Shown: positions 1 to 9,048, numbered from the stretch's first letter. The stretch: DNA of 64,000 nt from Terriglobia bacterium (GCA_020073465.1 JAIQFC010000010.1:62001-126000), one strand, 5' to 3'. The notes: a model not told the origin generated them from the letters alone. Made by a program: numbers and translations.

Positions 1-488
1 TTCTCGACATCCTCGCCGACGTACCCGGCCTCGGTCAGCGTGGTGGCATCGACGATGGCAAACGGAACGTCCAGCATCCGCGCCAGAGTCTGCGCCAGCA
101 GCGTCTTCCCGGTCCCCGTCGGACCGATGAGCATGATGTTGGACTTGCTGAGTTCCACCCCGTCGCTTTTCTGACGGTTCATGAAGATGCGCTTGTAGTG
201 GTTGTAAACCGCGACGGCGAGCTTCTTCTTGGTCTGCTCCTGCCCGATGACATACTCGTCGAGGAACGTTTTAACTTCCTGAGGCTTTGGTAGTTGGTTG
301 GGAGTGGCGGCCTGCGGTGTGGCCGTGCGGTCGTCTTCGAGGATCGAGTTGCACACCGCCACGCACTCATCGCAGATATAAGCGCGCGGATAGTCGCTGG
401 GCGACGAGATCAGTTTGGCGACCGCATCCTGCGACTTGTGGCAGAACGAACAGCGCAAAATCTCGTCAGTTCCAGTCCGGTTCTTCAC
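1..488 (-). CDS. clpX: ATP-dependent Clp protease ATP-binding subunit ClpX (3' end beyond window)
   Basis: AAA+ unfoldase that feeds substrates to ClpP. The first 162 residues are present. They hold the N-terminal zinc-binding domain (CSFC near residue 13 and a second CxxC in YICDEC), the linker, and the Walker A motif GPTGTGKT; the sequence stops at AGYVGEDVE, before Walker B. The start is GTG at 488, preceded by GGAGGAGT at a good distance; no ATG exists near the conserved N-terminus. It is the last gene of tig-clpP-clpX, 69 bases after clpP. Function is certain from the motifs and the gene order; only the C-terminal part cannot be judged. Confidence 0.95.
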   Translation of the reverse strand, partial: MKNRTGTDEILRCSFCHKSQDAVAKLISSPSDYPRAYICDECVAVCNSILEDDRTATPQAATPNQLPKPQEVKTFLDEYVIGQEQTKKKLAVAVYNHYKRIFMNRQKSDGVELSKSNIMLIGPTGTGKTLLAQTLARMLDVPFAIVDATTLTEAGYVGEDVE

Positions 489-557
489 TAAGCTCTACTC
501 CTCCGTCGGGACGCTGTCTGCAACGTCTCGGTTTCAGTACTCACGCGCGAAGGGCGA

Positions 558-1181
558 TCATACCGCTTTTACCGTCTTGTAGATGATATCGTCTATGATT
601 CCGTATTCCTTAGCCTGCTGGGCGTTCATGATGAAGTCGCGCTCCACGTCTTTCTCCACCTTGTCCAGTTTCTGGCCGCTATGTTTCGAGAGTAACTGGT
701 TAGTAATCTCCCGCATACGTAGAATCTCACGTGCATGGATGTCGATATCAGTCGCTTGGCCCGACAACCCTCCCATAGAGGGCTGATGTATTAGAATTCG
801 CGAATTCGGTAGTGCCAATCTCTTTTTAGGTTCGCCTGATGCCAAAAGTAACGCCGCCATCGAGGCGGCCTGGCCCACGCATAGTGTCATCACGTCATTC
901 TTCACATATTGCATGGTGTCGTAAATCGCCATGCCCGCAGTGATCGACCCCCCCGGAGAGTTGATGTAGAGCTGGATGTCTTTCTCCGGATCTTCCTGAG
1001 CCAGAAAGAGCATCTGCGCAATCACCAGGTTGGCGATGTTGTCGTCGATCGGCGTACCTATGAAGATGATGTTATCGCGCAGCAAGCGGGAGTAAATGTC
1101 GTAGGCGCGCTCGCCCCGCCCGGTCTGCTCGATGACCATCGGTACCAGCATCATTTGTGGATCATTTGGTTTCACGTTCAC
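558..1181 (-). CDS. clpP: ATP-dependent Clp protease proteolytic subunit ClpP
   Basis: Serine peptidase that forms the tetradecameric chamber used by ClpX. The catalytic triad is visible: Ser in GQAASMAA (about residue 107), His in LIHQPSMGG (about 132) and Asp in VERDF (about 182). The start was set at GTG 1181 because GGAG lies 8 bases upstream and the protein is then 207 residues, close to the family norm; a TTG at 1205 would add eight residues. It sits between tig and clpX on the same strand, the standard bacterial order, so co-transcription is likely. Confidence 0.96.
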   Translation of the reverse strand: MNVKPNDPQMMLVPMVIEQTGRGERAYDIYSRLLRDNIIFIGTPIDDNIANLVIAQMLFLAQEDPEKDIQLYINSPGGSITAGMAIYDTMQYVKNDVMTLCVGQAASMAALLLASGEPKKRLALPNSRILIHQPSMGGLSGQATDIDIHAREILRMREITNQLLSKHSGQKLDKVEKDVERDFIMNAQQAKEYGIIDDIIYKTVKAV

Positions 1182-1243
1182 CTGCCACACTCCACCCTGA
1201 AACAACGTTCTGTCGTGATAGGGAGGATCGAAAGTGGTCCGCT

Positions 1244-2536
1244 TTACGCGGACTGATGATACAGAAAATCGAGGGTCTTCTCGCTGCGGATTCTGTTCCG
1301 TATTCTATCGAGGCCCCCATCCTGCGTCAAACGAGCACGGACCGCTTCGGAAGTCTGTTTTGTCTGCTTGGCCAGCGCTTCAATCTCGCGATTCAACTCC
1401 TCGTCACTGACCTCGATTTCTTCCAACTCCGCGACGCGATCCAGTAACAACGACGACTTCACGTCCTGCAAAGCCTGTTCCCGCTGACCGGCACGCAGCC
1501 GGGGCAGGTCCATTTTCTTCAGGTCCTCCATCTTCATCCCCTGGGAAGCCAGAGCGCGCAAGCCTCGTTCCAGGCGCAGATCGATTTGCCTTTCCACCAG
1601 CGATTCCGGCACTTCGAATTCGTTGCGCTTCACCAGTTCGGCAACCAGTTTGTCCTTGGCAGAATGCTCAGCAGTGTGCCGCTTTTCCGCCAACATGTTC
1701 TCGCGAATCTGCTTGCGCACCTGGTCGACGCTGGTAAACTCCCCCAGTTCTTTGGCAAAGTCATCGTTCAACTCGGGCAAACTCTTCTGTTTGATGGCGT
1801 GAACCTTCACCGAGTACACAAACGTCTTGCCCGCCAGCCGCTTGTCCGAAGTGTCTTCCGCATACGCAACTTCAAACGTTCGCTCTTCGCCGGAGGATGC
1901 TCCACGAAGGTTCTCGGTAAACTGCGGCACCGTGTTCTTGCCGCCAATCTCGATCAGAACTTCGTCCATGTGTACCGGATTGGCGTCGGGAGCATCACCG
2001 TCCTTCGGCTTCCCATCCATGGAAGCCTGGGCGAAGTCACCGTCCGCCAGGGGCCGCCCTTCCACCGAGGTGAACGTCGCGTGCTGCTCGCGCACGCTGG
2101 CCAGGGCCTGCTCGACTTCTTCGTCGGTGACTGTGATCTCCGGCTTGTCGACGCGTAGCTCCTTGTAACCATCGACCGGGATCTCAGGCATCACTTCAAA
2201 GCTGGCTTTGAACCGCAAAGGCTCGCCATCATGAATGTGCAGGTCGGTGACCCGCGGCTGCGACACCGGAATCATGCCGAGTTTCTCAGTCTCTTTACGG
2301 AAGTATCGCGGAACCAGCGCTTCGACGACGTCGCTCTTCAGATCTTCCTTAAACCGCTGCCGGATGATGGAGGCCGGCACGTGTCCGCGGCGAAAGCCGG
2401 GCAGACGCGCCATCTTCTGATACTTCTGGATGATGGTCTCAGTCTCGCGGGTGACTTCCTCGGCGGGAATCTCAACCGAAATCTCGCGCTTGACGCCGTC
2501 TTTCTTGATCTCGTCTGCTGTTTCTGTAGGACTCAC
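1244..2536 (-). CDS. tig: Trigger factor, ribosome-bound chaperone and prolyl isomerase
   Basis: Ribosome-associated folding chaperone. Conserved features in order are the ribosome-binding domain with the signature region around GFRRGHVP (about residues 47-54), the central FKBP-type domain, and the C-terminal helical chaperone arms ending in LDFLYHQSA. With GTG 2536 as start the protein is 430 residues, against about 432 in E. coli; AAAGG lies 5 bases upstream of this GTG. A TTG at 2560 would give a longer form without a better site. First gene of the tig-clpP-clpX operon. Confidence 0.96.
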   Translation of the reverse strand: MSPTETADEIKKDGVKREISVEIPAEEVTRETETIIQKYQKMARLPGFRRGHVPASIIRQRFKEDLKSDVVEALVPRYFRKETEKLGMIPVSQPRVTDLHIHDGEPLRFKASFEVMPEIPVDGYKELRVDKPEITVTDEEVEQALASVREQHATFTSVEGRPLADGDFAQASMDGKPKDGDAPDANPVHMDEVLIEIGGKNTVPQFTENLRGASSGEERTFEVAYAEDTSDKRLAGKTFVYSVKVHAIKQKSLPELNDDFAKELGEFTSVDQVRKQIRENMLAEKRHTAEHSAKDKLVAELVKRNEFEVPESLVERQIDLRLERGLRALASQGMKMEDLKKMDLPRLRAGQREQALQDVKSSLLLDRVAELEEIEVSDEELNREIEALAKQTKQTSEAVRARLTQDGGLDRIRNRIRSEKTLDFLYHQSA

Positions 2537-2678
2537 TGTTGCCTTTCGATATCCAGTCAACGTCTCGGTTGGGCCTCACTGTTCGATCGAGCAAAAGGAA
2601 CCGCGACCGATTTACACTACGTTAATCTTGAGTGTAAAGACAGGAGTAGAGCAGCGTCAAACCAGGAAACCCGTCGGG

Positions 2679-2798
2679 GGTCGTTGGTCTTTCGTCGTTG
2701 GCCCAAAGTGGTCCTGAAGTGTGGAGTCGATATACTCTCATCGGCAAAACCCAACAGAAATCCGTAAGACCGTGGCCAACGACGAACGACCAACGACG
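2679..2798. repeat. Inverted repeat pair of the GGCCAACGACGAA type
   Basis: Arm 1 (2679-2703) and arm 2 (2774-2798) are reverse complements over 25 bases with two mismatches, and each arm is itself a run of the words CGACGAA and CCAACGA. The element lies in the tig/udg divergent spacer and runs into the first codons of the glycosylase gene. Confidence 0.75.
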
Positions 2799-3494
2799 AA
2801 CGACCGCCTGCCCCACTGGCTGACCATCCTGAACCGTGAGGTCATTGCCTGCACTCGCTGTCCACGCCTGGTAGCCTATCGCGAGCAAGTCGCGCGCGAG
2901 AAGCGCCGCGCCTATCGTGACTGGGACTATTGGGGCAACCCCGTGCCCGGTTTTGGCGATCCCAATGCACGAGTGCTGATCATGGGCCTTGCTCCCGGCG
3001 CCCACGGCTCCAACCGCACCGGACGTCCCTTCACCGGCGACGCTTCCGGCAACTTCATGTATCCGGTGCTGTATGAAACTGGGTTCGCCAGCCAGCCCGC
3101 CGCCACTGACCGCAATGATGGCCTCACGCTGAAAGACCTCTACATCACCGCCGCAGTCCGCTGTGCCCCGCCGGACAACAAGCCGCTGCCCGAGGAACTC
3201 ACCCAATGTTCTCAGTTTCTAGATCGGGAGATTACGGGGTTAGAAAAGTTGAAGGTTGTGGTCGCGTTAGGGAAGATCGGTTTCGATGCCTACCTCAACT
3301 ACCTGAAACGTCGTGAGCTCCTGGCGAGCAAAAAGGGATACCTCTTCAAGCACGGCGCCAGCTACCGGATGCCCGGCGGTAACGTGTTACTTGCGTCCTA
3401 CCACCCCTCAAACCAAAACACACAGACCGGCAAGCTCACGCGAAAAATGTTTGTCGAAATCTTTAAGGAGGCGGCAGAACTTGCCGATATGTAA
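2772..3494 (+). CDS. Uracil-DNA glycosylase, family 5 (UDGb-like)
   Basis: Base-excision-repair enzyme that removes uracil from DNA. Family 5 hallmarks are present: motif A GLAPGAHGSNRTGRPFTGD (about residues 72-90), motif B HPSNQNTQTGKLT near the C-terminus, and four cysteines (27, 30, 131, 146) placed as in iron-sulfur UDGs. The start is uncertain: GTG 2772 was chosen, GTG 2721 is also open, and neither has a clear ribosome site. Residues just after the start are encoded by an intergenic repeat arm, so the 5' end has probably been altered by that repeat. It is divergent from tig. Confidence 0.9.
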   Translation: MANDERPTTNDRLPHWLTILNREVIACTRCPRLVAYREQVAREKRRAYRDWDYWGNPVPGFGDPNARVLIMGLAPGAHGSNRTGRPFTGDASGNFMYPVLYETGFASQPAATDRNDGLTLKDLYITAAVRCAPPDNKPLPEELTQCSQFLDREITGLEKLKVVVALGKIGFDAYLNYLKRRELLASKKGYLFKHGASYRMPGGNVLLASYHPSNQNTQTGKLTRKMFVEIFKEAAELADM

Positions 3495-3593
3495 GGCGAA
3501 GCGCCGCTGGAGCCGGATCGAGCGGACCTTCCCCATCATTGGGGTCACAGCCAAAAAAGCGGGGTCACGATCCGGGGCGGCGCTTTTGGGTTT

Positions 3594-3730
3594 GTGTGGG
3601 GCGGACACTCTTGTCCGCCAAAAACCTGCATCGTTACCAATATTTGAGTTGAGCATTGTCGACGAGTTCATAGCCGCTGGGCACTCCAGGCCCCGGATAG
3701 GGTTGGCGGACAAGAGTGTCCGCCCCACAC
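3594..3730. repeat. Perfect 28-bp inverted repeat pair with self-palindromic arms
   Basis: Arms at 3594-3621 and 3703-3730 are exact reverse complements, and each carries its own palindrome GGCGGACA...TGTCCGCC. The pair separates the convergent udg and secreted-protein genes and could fold into one large hairpin or two small ones, so it may act as a bidirectional terminator. Confidence 0.9.
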
Positions 3731-3735
3731 AAAAC

Positions 3736-4311
3736 CTATCTCAACCGGTTCACCGTGACTTCCAGCTGAAACTGCCGTTTGGAATTCGGATCGTCCACAC
3801 TGCCCACCACCATGGGCCTGCCCAGCAGGGCCAGCGTGCTGGCGTTAATCTTGAATTGCCGTACCACCGGCCGGGACTCGTGCGTTCCTTGGTCTGGAAT
3901 CGCGAAGTTGCTGATATCGGCCCGCACCGCCAGCGCCACGCCATCGGGGCGCTCTCCAATCCTGCACCAGATACTCGTGCCGACGTCCATGTACTGAAAC
4001 TGTTCGTGTCCTGACTCGACGGGCACCCGAGTGCCGATCTTGATTTCGTTGGCGTCGTCGGCATTCAGGTTGAGCGAGTACTGCCGCGTGTTGATCTTCT
4101 TGCCGTCCTCCAGTTCATTCACAGAAAAGTCGAGCCGGTAGGCATGCACCGGCTTCTCGGTCGTAGCCGCAGCTTCGGCCTTCCCCTGGGCCGTGGTCTT
4201 CGCCTCTGGGGTGGGCTTGGCCTGCGCCCCTTCCTGTGCGAGCCCCGCCGCTCCCCAACCGATCATGAATCCCAGAATCGCCACCGTCCAAACTGCCATT
4301 GTCTTGCGCAT
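3736..4311 (-). CDS. Secreted protein of unknown function, downstream of an ECF sigma pair
   Basis: 191 residues. An N-terminal signal peptide is clear (MRKTMAVWTVAILGFMIGWG, cut near AGLAQ), followed by a low-complexity Ala/Lys/Thr/Glu stretch and a compact, probably beta-rich domain containing RLDFSVNELEDGKKINTRQY. No catalytic motif or family was recognised. The ATG at 4311 has AAGGAG 8 bases upstream. It begins 26 bases after the anti-sigma gene and is therefore likely the third gene of that operon and perhaps an envelope target of the same stress response. Confidence 0.8.
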   Translation of the reverse strand: MRKTMAVWTVAILGFMIGWGAAGLAQEGAQAKPTPEAKTTAQGKAEAAATTEKPVHAYRLDFSVNELEDGKKINTRQYSLNLNADDANEIKIGTRVPVESGHEQFQYMDVGTSIWCRIGERPDGVALAVRADISNFAIPDQGTHESRPVVRQFKINASTLALLGRPMVVGSVDDPNSKRQFQLEVTVNRLR

Positions 4312-4337
4312 GGTCCATTCTCCTTGTCGTTCTTCGT

Positions 4338-4973
4338 CTATCGTTGTGTCGTGTCACTGTTCCGTTCTTCAGAATCCGTGGGCGGGTCGTCAGAAGGGAA
4401 GGCCTTCATCTCTTCGAGCCGATCGCGACGCAGAGCATCCATCCTCGCCTCCGCCACCAGCACGGCATGCTCGGGATAACTTGCCACGTAGTCTGCAAGG
4501 ATTCTTTCCTGCTCGCTCAGCGGTCGGGACGAAGGGAATTGCTCCTGCTTCGGTTGGGCCGCAACCATGACCGGGGGATGACCCCGCCGCCCGGCTGACC
4601 TTCGTACGGGCATCGGTCTGTGCGGGCGAACTCCGTTCCTCTCGCCATTCGACACAGTCTGTTTGCCTGGCCGGCTGCTGGGCGTCATCGTCGATGGCTG
4701 CTGCGCCTTGTTGTCAGGTCTCGGCCAAAGGGATTTCCATCCCGCAACCCAGGCCGCCACGATCAAAGCCACTGCCATCGCGGCCAAAGCGCTCCAGTGC
4801 CAAAGTCCCCGGTGGGGAACCTTCTGGCCCTCGATTCGCAGGTTCGCGAGAATTCTCTGTTCAAGCCCCGCTCGCGGCTCGATGGACGCATACCTCGCAA
4901 GCGCGGCATCAAGCTCGCGGTCGAGCGCGTCGCGCCAATCGGTGCCTTTCTGTTTGCGGTCACGTTCCGTCAT
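4338..4973 (-). CDS. Probable anti-sigma factor, single-pass membrane protein
   Basis: 211 residues from ATG 4973, which has GGGAGGTAG upstream. The cytoplasmic N-terminal part (about 1-55) is short and charged, one transmembrane helix follows (about 58-79, in LWHWSALAAMAVALIVAAW), and the rest is a Pro/Arg-rich external tail. No zinc-binding HxxxCxxC motif is seen. The anti-sigma role is inferred from topology and from its position 10 bases behind the ECF sigma gene, not from a recognised domain. Confidence 0.7.
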   Translation of the reverse strand: MTERDRKQKGTDWRDALDRELDAALARYASIEPRAGLEQRILANLRIEGQKVPHRGLWHWSALAAMAVALIVAAWVAGWKSLWPRPDNKAQQPSTMTPSSRPGKQTVSNGERNGVRPHRPMPVRRSAGRRGHPPVMVAAQPKQEQFPSSRPLSEQERILADYVASYPEHAVLVAEARMDALRRDRLEEMKAFPSDDPPTDSEERNSDTTQR

Positions 4974-4983
4974 GGTTTCCCCG

Positions 4984-5571
4984 CTACCTCCCGGCCAATT
5001 GTCCCGCCATTCTTTCCCGAAGAATCTGCCGCGCCCGAAAGACCCGCGACCGCACCGAGGCCTCGTTGATCCCCAGGGTTGCTGCAACTTCTCTTGGTGA
5101 CATCTCTTCGATCGTCGAGAGCACCAACGGCTCGCGTAGCTTCTCCGGCAGCGTCGCAATCAATCGTTGGAGCATCGCGCCGATCTGCGCGCCCTTGACA
5201 GCTTCGTCAGCCGGTGACTCCGAAGATGTCGCCTCTTCCAACGGTTTCTCCGGATCTTCCAGGGCAATTTCGCGTTTCCGCCCGCGCTGCCTGCTCCGGT
5301 CGACAGCAACCCGCCAGGCAATCCGCGCCAGCCAGGTCTTCGGGTCGTCCACGGTCGCGACCTTGCTGCTGTACCGCAGTACGCGGAGGAACGTTTCCTG
5401 CGTGGCGTCCTCGGCGTCGTGATGGTTACGCAATGCGGCGTAAGCGATGCGATATACGAGCCGCGCGTGCTGCCGGACGAGCGCTTCGAGCACTGCATCT
5501 TGACTTTGTGTCAGCGTCTCCGGTCCGCTCAGAATCGCTTCTCCCGCCACCAATCGTTTGCCCTCACTCAT
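4984..5571 (-). CDS. RNA polymerase ECF-type sigma factor
   Basis: 195 residues. Region 2 is clear (RIAYAALRNHHDAEDATQET, about 41-60) and region 4 carries the helix-turn-helix MSPREVAATLGINEASVRSR near the C-terminus, with an acidic linker between. ATG 5571 was chosen over GTG 5580; neither has a strong ribosome site. It leads a three-gene operon with a membrane anti-sigma candidate and a secreted protein, the usual arrangement for an envelope-stress ECF system. Confidence 0.93.
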   Translation of the reverse strand: MSEGKRLVAGEAILSGPETLTQSQDAVLEALVRQHARLVYRIAYAALRNHHDAEDATQETFLRVLRYSSKVATVDDPKTWLARIAWRVAVDRSRQRGRKREIALEDPEKPLEEATSSESPADEAVKGAQIGAMLQRLIATLPEKLREPLVLSTIEEMSPREVAATLGINEASVRSRVFRARQILRERMAGQLAGR

Positions 5572-5646
5572 GAAGACCACCAGGGAGCCCGTTGTGTTCA
5601 GGAATTTCTGAGAAGAGAACGCGTGCAGAACTGCTACTTGCAGGAA

Positions 5647-5867
5647 AGTGGTCAGTGGCCAGTGGTCAGTGGCTTGAAACCATGTCTAAATAGGCCTGGG
5701 AAGGTCTTCGAAAGGGCACGGCTTCCAGCCGTGCCGCCCAGGCCCAAAAAAAGAGGGGCTTTACCCCTTGAGTTATCAACAAGTACTAAGCGTATACCTT
5801 ACGAGGACTTCTCAACAGTAGGCGGGAGTTGTTCGAAGTTTTCTGGGAGCTGTCCACTGGCCACTGG
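5647..5867. repeat. Repeat cluster: CAGTGGCCAGTGG arms around a double-hairpin element
   Basis: The 289-base spacer between the sigma gene and murB holds no gene. It contains AGTGGTCAGTGGCCAGTGG-type words at 5647-5673 and the opposite orientation at 5851-5867. Between them at 5712-5735 is a hairpin AAGGGCACGG/CCGTGCC, followed by a second small hairpin GGGGC/GCCCC-like string near 5754-5768. The hairpin element recurs at 7731. Confidence 0.8.
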
Positions 5868-5869
5868 AT

Positions 5870-6925
5870 TCAGAAGCCGACCATGACAGGCTCAGGCTCG
5901 AGCCTCACGCCCCAGATCTCGTGGACGCGATTCTGGATCTGTTCTTTCAAAGCCATGACTTCGGCGGCGGTTGCCCCGCCACGATTGACGATGGCGAGGG
6001 CATGCTTGCTCGAAATACCGACGCTGCCGAATCCGTGTCCTTTCACGAAGCCAGAATGCTCCACCAGCCATGCCGCCGAAACCTTCTTCCAAGTCTCGAG
6101 AGCGGGATAGCTCGGCACCGTCAGCCCGCGGGCCTTGGCGCGTTTCATGAGGTCCTGGTGCTGCTCCTCTGAAAGGACTGGGTTCTTGAAGAAGGATCCC
6201 GCGCTCTGGCAGTCTGGATCTCCCGGAACAATCAGCATTCCTTTCAGGGCGCGGATGTGCCGCACGGCTTCCCGCGTCTCCGCAAGATTGGGCCGGGTCT
6301 CGCGGCCTTCGAAGTGACGCTTGAGGTCGGCATACTCAAGGCGTGGGGCGCCTCCGGGTTCAAGCGCATGTCTGACCCGCAAAATGATGAAGCGTCCACG
6401 CTCGGTGGTGTTGAAGATGCTGCCGCGGTAGCTGAAACCGCAAGCTTCCCGGCAAAGCTCGCGTACCTGACCCTCTTTCAGATCGAAAACCTCAACCGAT
6501 TCAACCGTGTCTGATACCTCTTGCCCGTAGGCGCCGACGTTCTGTACGGGCGTGCCCCCGACGCTGCCCGGAATTCCGCTGAGGCACTCCACGCCAGCGC
6601 ATCGGGCCATTACGGCATGGGAGACGAACCGATCCCAGGATTCGCCTGCTCCCACATCGAACCACACTTTGCCGGCGTCATCGTGGCCGGAGCGTTGTTC
6701 AATTCCGGGGATCGCGACTTTCAGCACGAGCCCAGACCAGCCTGCATCCGACACCACCAGGTTGCTGCCTCCGCCGAGGACGAAGAGCGACAGATTTCGC
6801 GACCGTGCGAAGGTTACCGCTTCTTGCACCTCGCCCGGCGACGTGGCTTCGACGAAATACCTTGCCGGCCCTCCAATTTTGAAGGTGGTCAATGGCGCGA
6901 GCGCAATGTTTTCCTGCAGCAGCAT
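5870..6925 (-). CDS. murB: UDP-N-acetylenolpyruvoylglucosamine reductase
   Basis: Flavoenzyme that reduces UDP-GlcNAc-enolpyruvate to UDP-MurNAc, a cytoplasmic step in peptidoglycan synthesis. 351 residues. FAD-binding motifs are visible (TTFKIGGPARY near 13-23, LGGGSNLVVSD near 50-60 and GIPGSVGGTPVQNVGAYGQE). The catalytic serine lies in SAGSFFKNP (about residue 243) and the C-terminal Glu in RLEPEPVMVGF. The long substrate-binding domain fits the type I (E. coli-like) enzyme. It stands alone, with repeats on both sides. Confidence 0.96.
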   Translation of the reverse strand: MLLQENIALAPLTTFKIGGPARYFVEATSPGEVQEAVTFARSRNLSLFVLGGGSNLVVSDAGWSGLVLKVAIPGIEQRSGHDDAGKVWFDVGAGESWDRFVSHAVMARCAGVECLSGIPGSVGGTPVQNVGAYGQEVSDTVESVEVFDLKEGQVRELCREACGFSYRGSIFNTTERGRFIILRVRHALEPGGAPRLEYADLKRHFEGRETRPNLAETREAVRHIRALKGMLIVPGDPDCQSAGSFFKNPVLSEEQHQDLMKRAKARGLTVPSYPALETWKKVSAAWLVEHSGFVKGHGFGSVGISSKHALAIVNRGGATAAEVMALKEQIQNRVHEIWGVRLEPEPVMVGF

Positions 6926-7011
6926 GGATGGTTCTCAATATACACAGACGGCATGGACACATTACGGGAGAACGTAAAGACGCAGCTTCAGAGTTATCGC
7001 CTCCATGGGAT

Positions 7012-7188
7012 TGTCATCCTGAGCGAAGTGACTGTCTCGCGAATGCGAGGCAGCCGTGTAGTCGAAGGATCCCTACCCGCCTATACAGGATGGAAGCGGA
7101 GAGGCGTTTTCGTGTGTGTTGTTGCATCGAACAAAAGAGCCAATGCGCACCCGCTGCGTATCAGCGGGTAGGGACCTTTCGACTGCGC
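7012..7188. repeat. GTCATCCTGAGC-family element with terminal inverted repeat
   Basis: The spacer between murB and the bacilliredoxin gene (6926-7234) holds no gene of its own. It starts with TTGTCATCCTGAGCGAAG (7011 on), and an inverted repeat GTCGAAGGATCCCTACCCGC (7061-7080) is matched by the opposite arm at about 7163-7182. The family recurs at 9011, 14664, 26420 and 37390. Confidence 0.75.
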
Positions 7189-7234
7189 AGTACACGCTAC
7201 AATAAGAACTCAACGCAAACGAGAGGAACAAGAC

Positions 7235-7681
7235 ATGCCGATGTATCCCGAAATTATGTTGATTCCCATGCGCGAGGAACTGACGCGTCTTGGGATTGAA
7301 GAACTGCGCACGCCGGAAGAAGTCGACCGCGCGCTGAACCATCAGCCGGGCACGACGATGGTGGTGGTGAACTCCATTTGCGGATGCGCCGCCGGACGCA
7401 TGCGTCCCGCTGTGCGTGTCGCCCTGCAGAACGCGTCCGCCCGGCCCGACAAATCCTTCTCGGTGTTTGCGGGGCAGGATAAGGAAGCCACTGACCGCGC
7501 CCGCAGCTACTTCACCGATCAGCCACCGTCCTCGCCGTCGATCGCCATCCTGCGCGACAGCAAGCTCGTCTACATGATGCCCCGCCGCGATATCGAAAGC
7601 CGCGAGGCTCCCGCCATTGCGGCTGACTTGAAATCGGCCCTCGAGAGGTTCTGCGGCAAGCCGGTGGCCGCGCAATCGTAG
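7235..7681 (+). CDS. Bacilliredoxin, BrxA/BrxB (YphP/YqiW) family
   Basis: 148 residues with a thioredoxin-like fold. The family's CGC active site is present in NSICGCAAGRMRP (about residues 50-54). Known members de-bacillithiolate proteins under oxidative stress and may have isomerase activity; whether this organism makes bacillithiol cannot be told from the window. ATG 7235 has AGAGGA 7 bases upstream. It is a single gene bounded by repeat elements. Confidence 0.93.
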   Translation: MPMYPEIMLIPMREELTRLGIEELRTPEEVDRALNHQPGTTMVVVNSICGCAAGRMRPAVRVALQNASARPDKSFSVFAGQDKEATDRARSYFTDQPPSSPSIAILRDSKLVYMMPRRDIESREAPAIAADLKSALERFCGKPVAAQS

Positions 7682-7730
7682 ATAGGCTGCGGTGAATGTT
7701 TCGACAAGCCTCTCATAAGTAGGTTTTGGG

Positions 7731-7795
7731 AAGGGCACGGCTTCTAGCCGTGCCCTACAAGTCCCCAAAAAGGCGTGGGCTTCAGCCCCTGGGGT
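7731..7795. repeat. Double-hairpin repeat, second copy
   Basis: AAGGGCACGGCTTCTAGCCG (from 7731) pairs to form a stem, followed by AAAAAGGCGTGGGC and a GGGCTTCAGCCCC hairpin. Sequence and layout match the copy at 5712. It lies between convergent genes and may terminate both. Confidence 0.75.
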
Positions 7796-9016
7796 CTATT
7801 TCTTCCCCGGCATCATGAACGACTTCACCACGATCCCGTTCGGCTGCATGCCCACCGGAATCATGGTCATCAGCGAATATTCCGTCGGTTCCAGCTTGCG
7901 CGGCTTGCGCTTCTGGATCACCGTGACATCCCCGGCCTGCGTGTCGAGCACCAGCAGATAGTTCTGGTCCGGCGTAAGCGCCAATCCATCGGGACGGCTG
8001 CCCACCGGCATAGTGGCGATGCGGCGGCCCATGTCGATGTCGTAGACGGCGACGCTGTCCGAGCCGAAATTTGTGACGTAGAGCCGGGAATTGTCGAGCG
8101 TAACCACGCCCTTGGACGGATGCTGTCCGATCAGCGTGCTGTTGCCGACTTCATCATGTCCCGTTTCGATGATGGAGATGCTATCCGAGTCGAAGTTGCA
8201 TACGATGAGCTCGCCGCCATCGGGTTTGAGTGCCAGGCTCACCGGCGTACGTCCAACGTCAATCAAAGCCAGCACGTGGTCATTTTTCTGATTGCTGTCG
8301 GCCAGCGCGATGGATGCCACCTGCCCCGAGCCCGAGCAGGTCACAAACGTTTTGCTGGAGTCCGGGAGAATGGCAATGTCCTCCGGTTGCTGGCAGACCG
8401 GCAGGGTCGAACGCACCCGCATCAGCTTCGCGTCCAGCAGTGAGACGGTATTGTCGCCGCGATTACTCACAACAACGGTAGTGCCGTCGGGCGAAACCCG
8501 TGCCAGTCCGGGCGACACGCCGACCCGCACGTTCCCGATTACGCTGCGTTTTTCCAGATCAATGATGGAAACATTGGCCGAACCCGAGTTGGCTACGTAG
8601 GCGCGCTTACCGTCCTCGGCCACGTCAATGAAGTACGGCCGGCCGTGAACTCCGATCGTGGCCACTACGGCATTCATCTCGGCATCAATCACGCTGACGT
8701 TGTTTGACCCAGTGTTGACCACGTAGATTTCGTTCTTCTTGCTGTTGGCCGCGATTCCGGTGGGCCCCACGCCGACGGGAATCGTCTTCGCCAACTGCAG
8801 CGTGCGCAGATCGATCACGCTGACCGTGTTGCTCTTGCCGTTGGTCACGTAGGCGTATTCGCGGTAAGCGGGCCCGTAGTCCGGCAGCGCCTGCTCACGG
8901 AAGTACCACCAGCCAAGCCCGCCGAGGACCGCAATCAAAACAAGGATGATGAGGAGTTTTTTCAAGATTTGCAGTCGGCTCCGTGGAAGAAGCAGATTAA
9001 CAGACTGCCATGTCAT
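7796..9016 (-). CDS. YVTN-type beta-propeller repeat protein, membrane anchored
   Basis: 406 residues. After an N-terminal hydrophobic anchor (KKLLIILVLIAVLGGLGWWY) come about seven blades with the repeat pattern YVTN/YVAN...S(N)VSVID...PVGVGP, typical of the YVTN/NHL surface propellers. Function is unknown; these domains usually bind ligands or proteins outside the cytoplasm. The ATG at 9016 lies inside a GTCATGCTGAGC-type repeat and lacks a ribosome site, so TTG 8965, which starts right at the signal anchor, is a better candidate. Confidence 0.88.
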   Translation of the reverse strand: MTWQSVNLLLPRSRLQILKKLLIILVLIAVLGGLGWWYFREQALPDYGPAYREYAYVTNGKSNTVSVIDLRTLQLAKTIPVGVGPTGIAANSKKNEIYVVNTGSNNVSVIDAEMNAVVATIGVHGRPYFIDVAEDGKRAYVANSGSANVSIIDLEKRSVIGNVRVGVSPGLARVSPDGTTVVVSNRGDNTVSLLDAKLMRVRSTLPVCQQPEDIAILPDSSKTFVTCSGSGQVASIALADSNQKNDHVLALIDVGRTPVSLALKPDGGELIVCNFDSDSISIIETGHDEVGNSTLIGQHPSKGVVTLDNSRLYVTNFGSDSVAVYDIDMGRRIATMPVGSRPDGLALTPDQNYLLVLDTQAGDVTVIQKRKPRKLEPTEYSLMTMIPVGMQPNGIVVKSFMMPGKK

Positions 9017-9048
9017 GCTGAGCGAGGATTGAGCGAAGCGCGAAGGTC
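9011..9048. repeat. GTCATGCTGAGCGA family copy
   Basis: Short copy of the GTCATCCTGAGC element, reading TGTCATGCTGAGCGAGGATT and ending GCGCGAAGGTC. It overlaps the nominal 5' end of the propeller gene. Confidence 0.6.

Noticed and set aside
4974..5159. N-terminal extension of the anti-sigma candidate
   Set aside because: It overlaps the 3' end of the sigma gene and is Arg/Cys-rich; ATG 4973 has a good ribosome site.
5647..5867. CRISPR-like array
   Set aside because: The words CAGTGG/CCACTG are short, overlapping and without regular unique spacers, and no cas gene is present.
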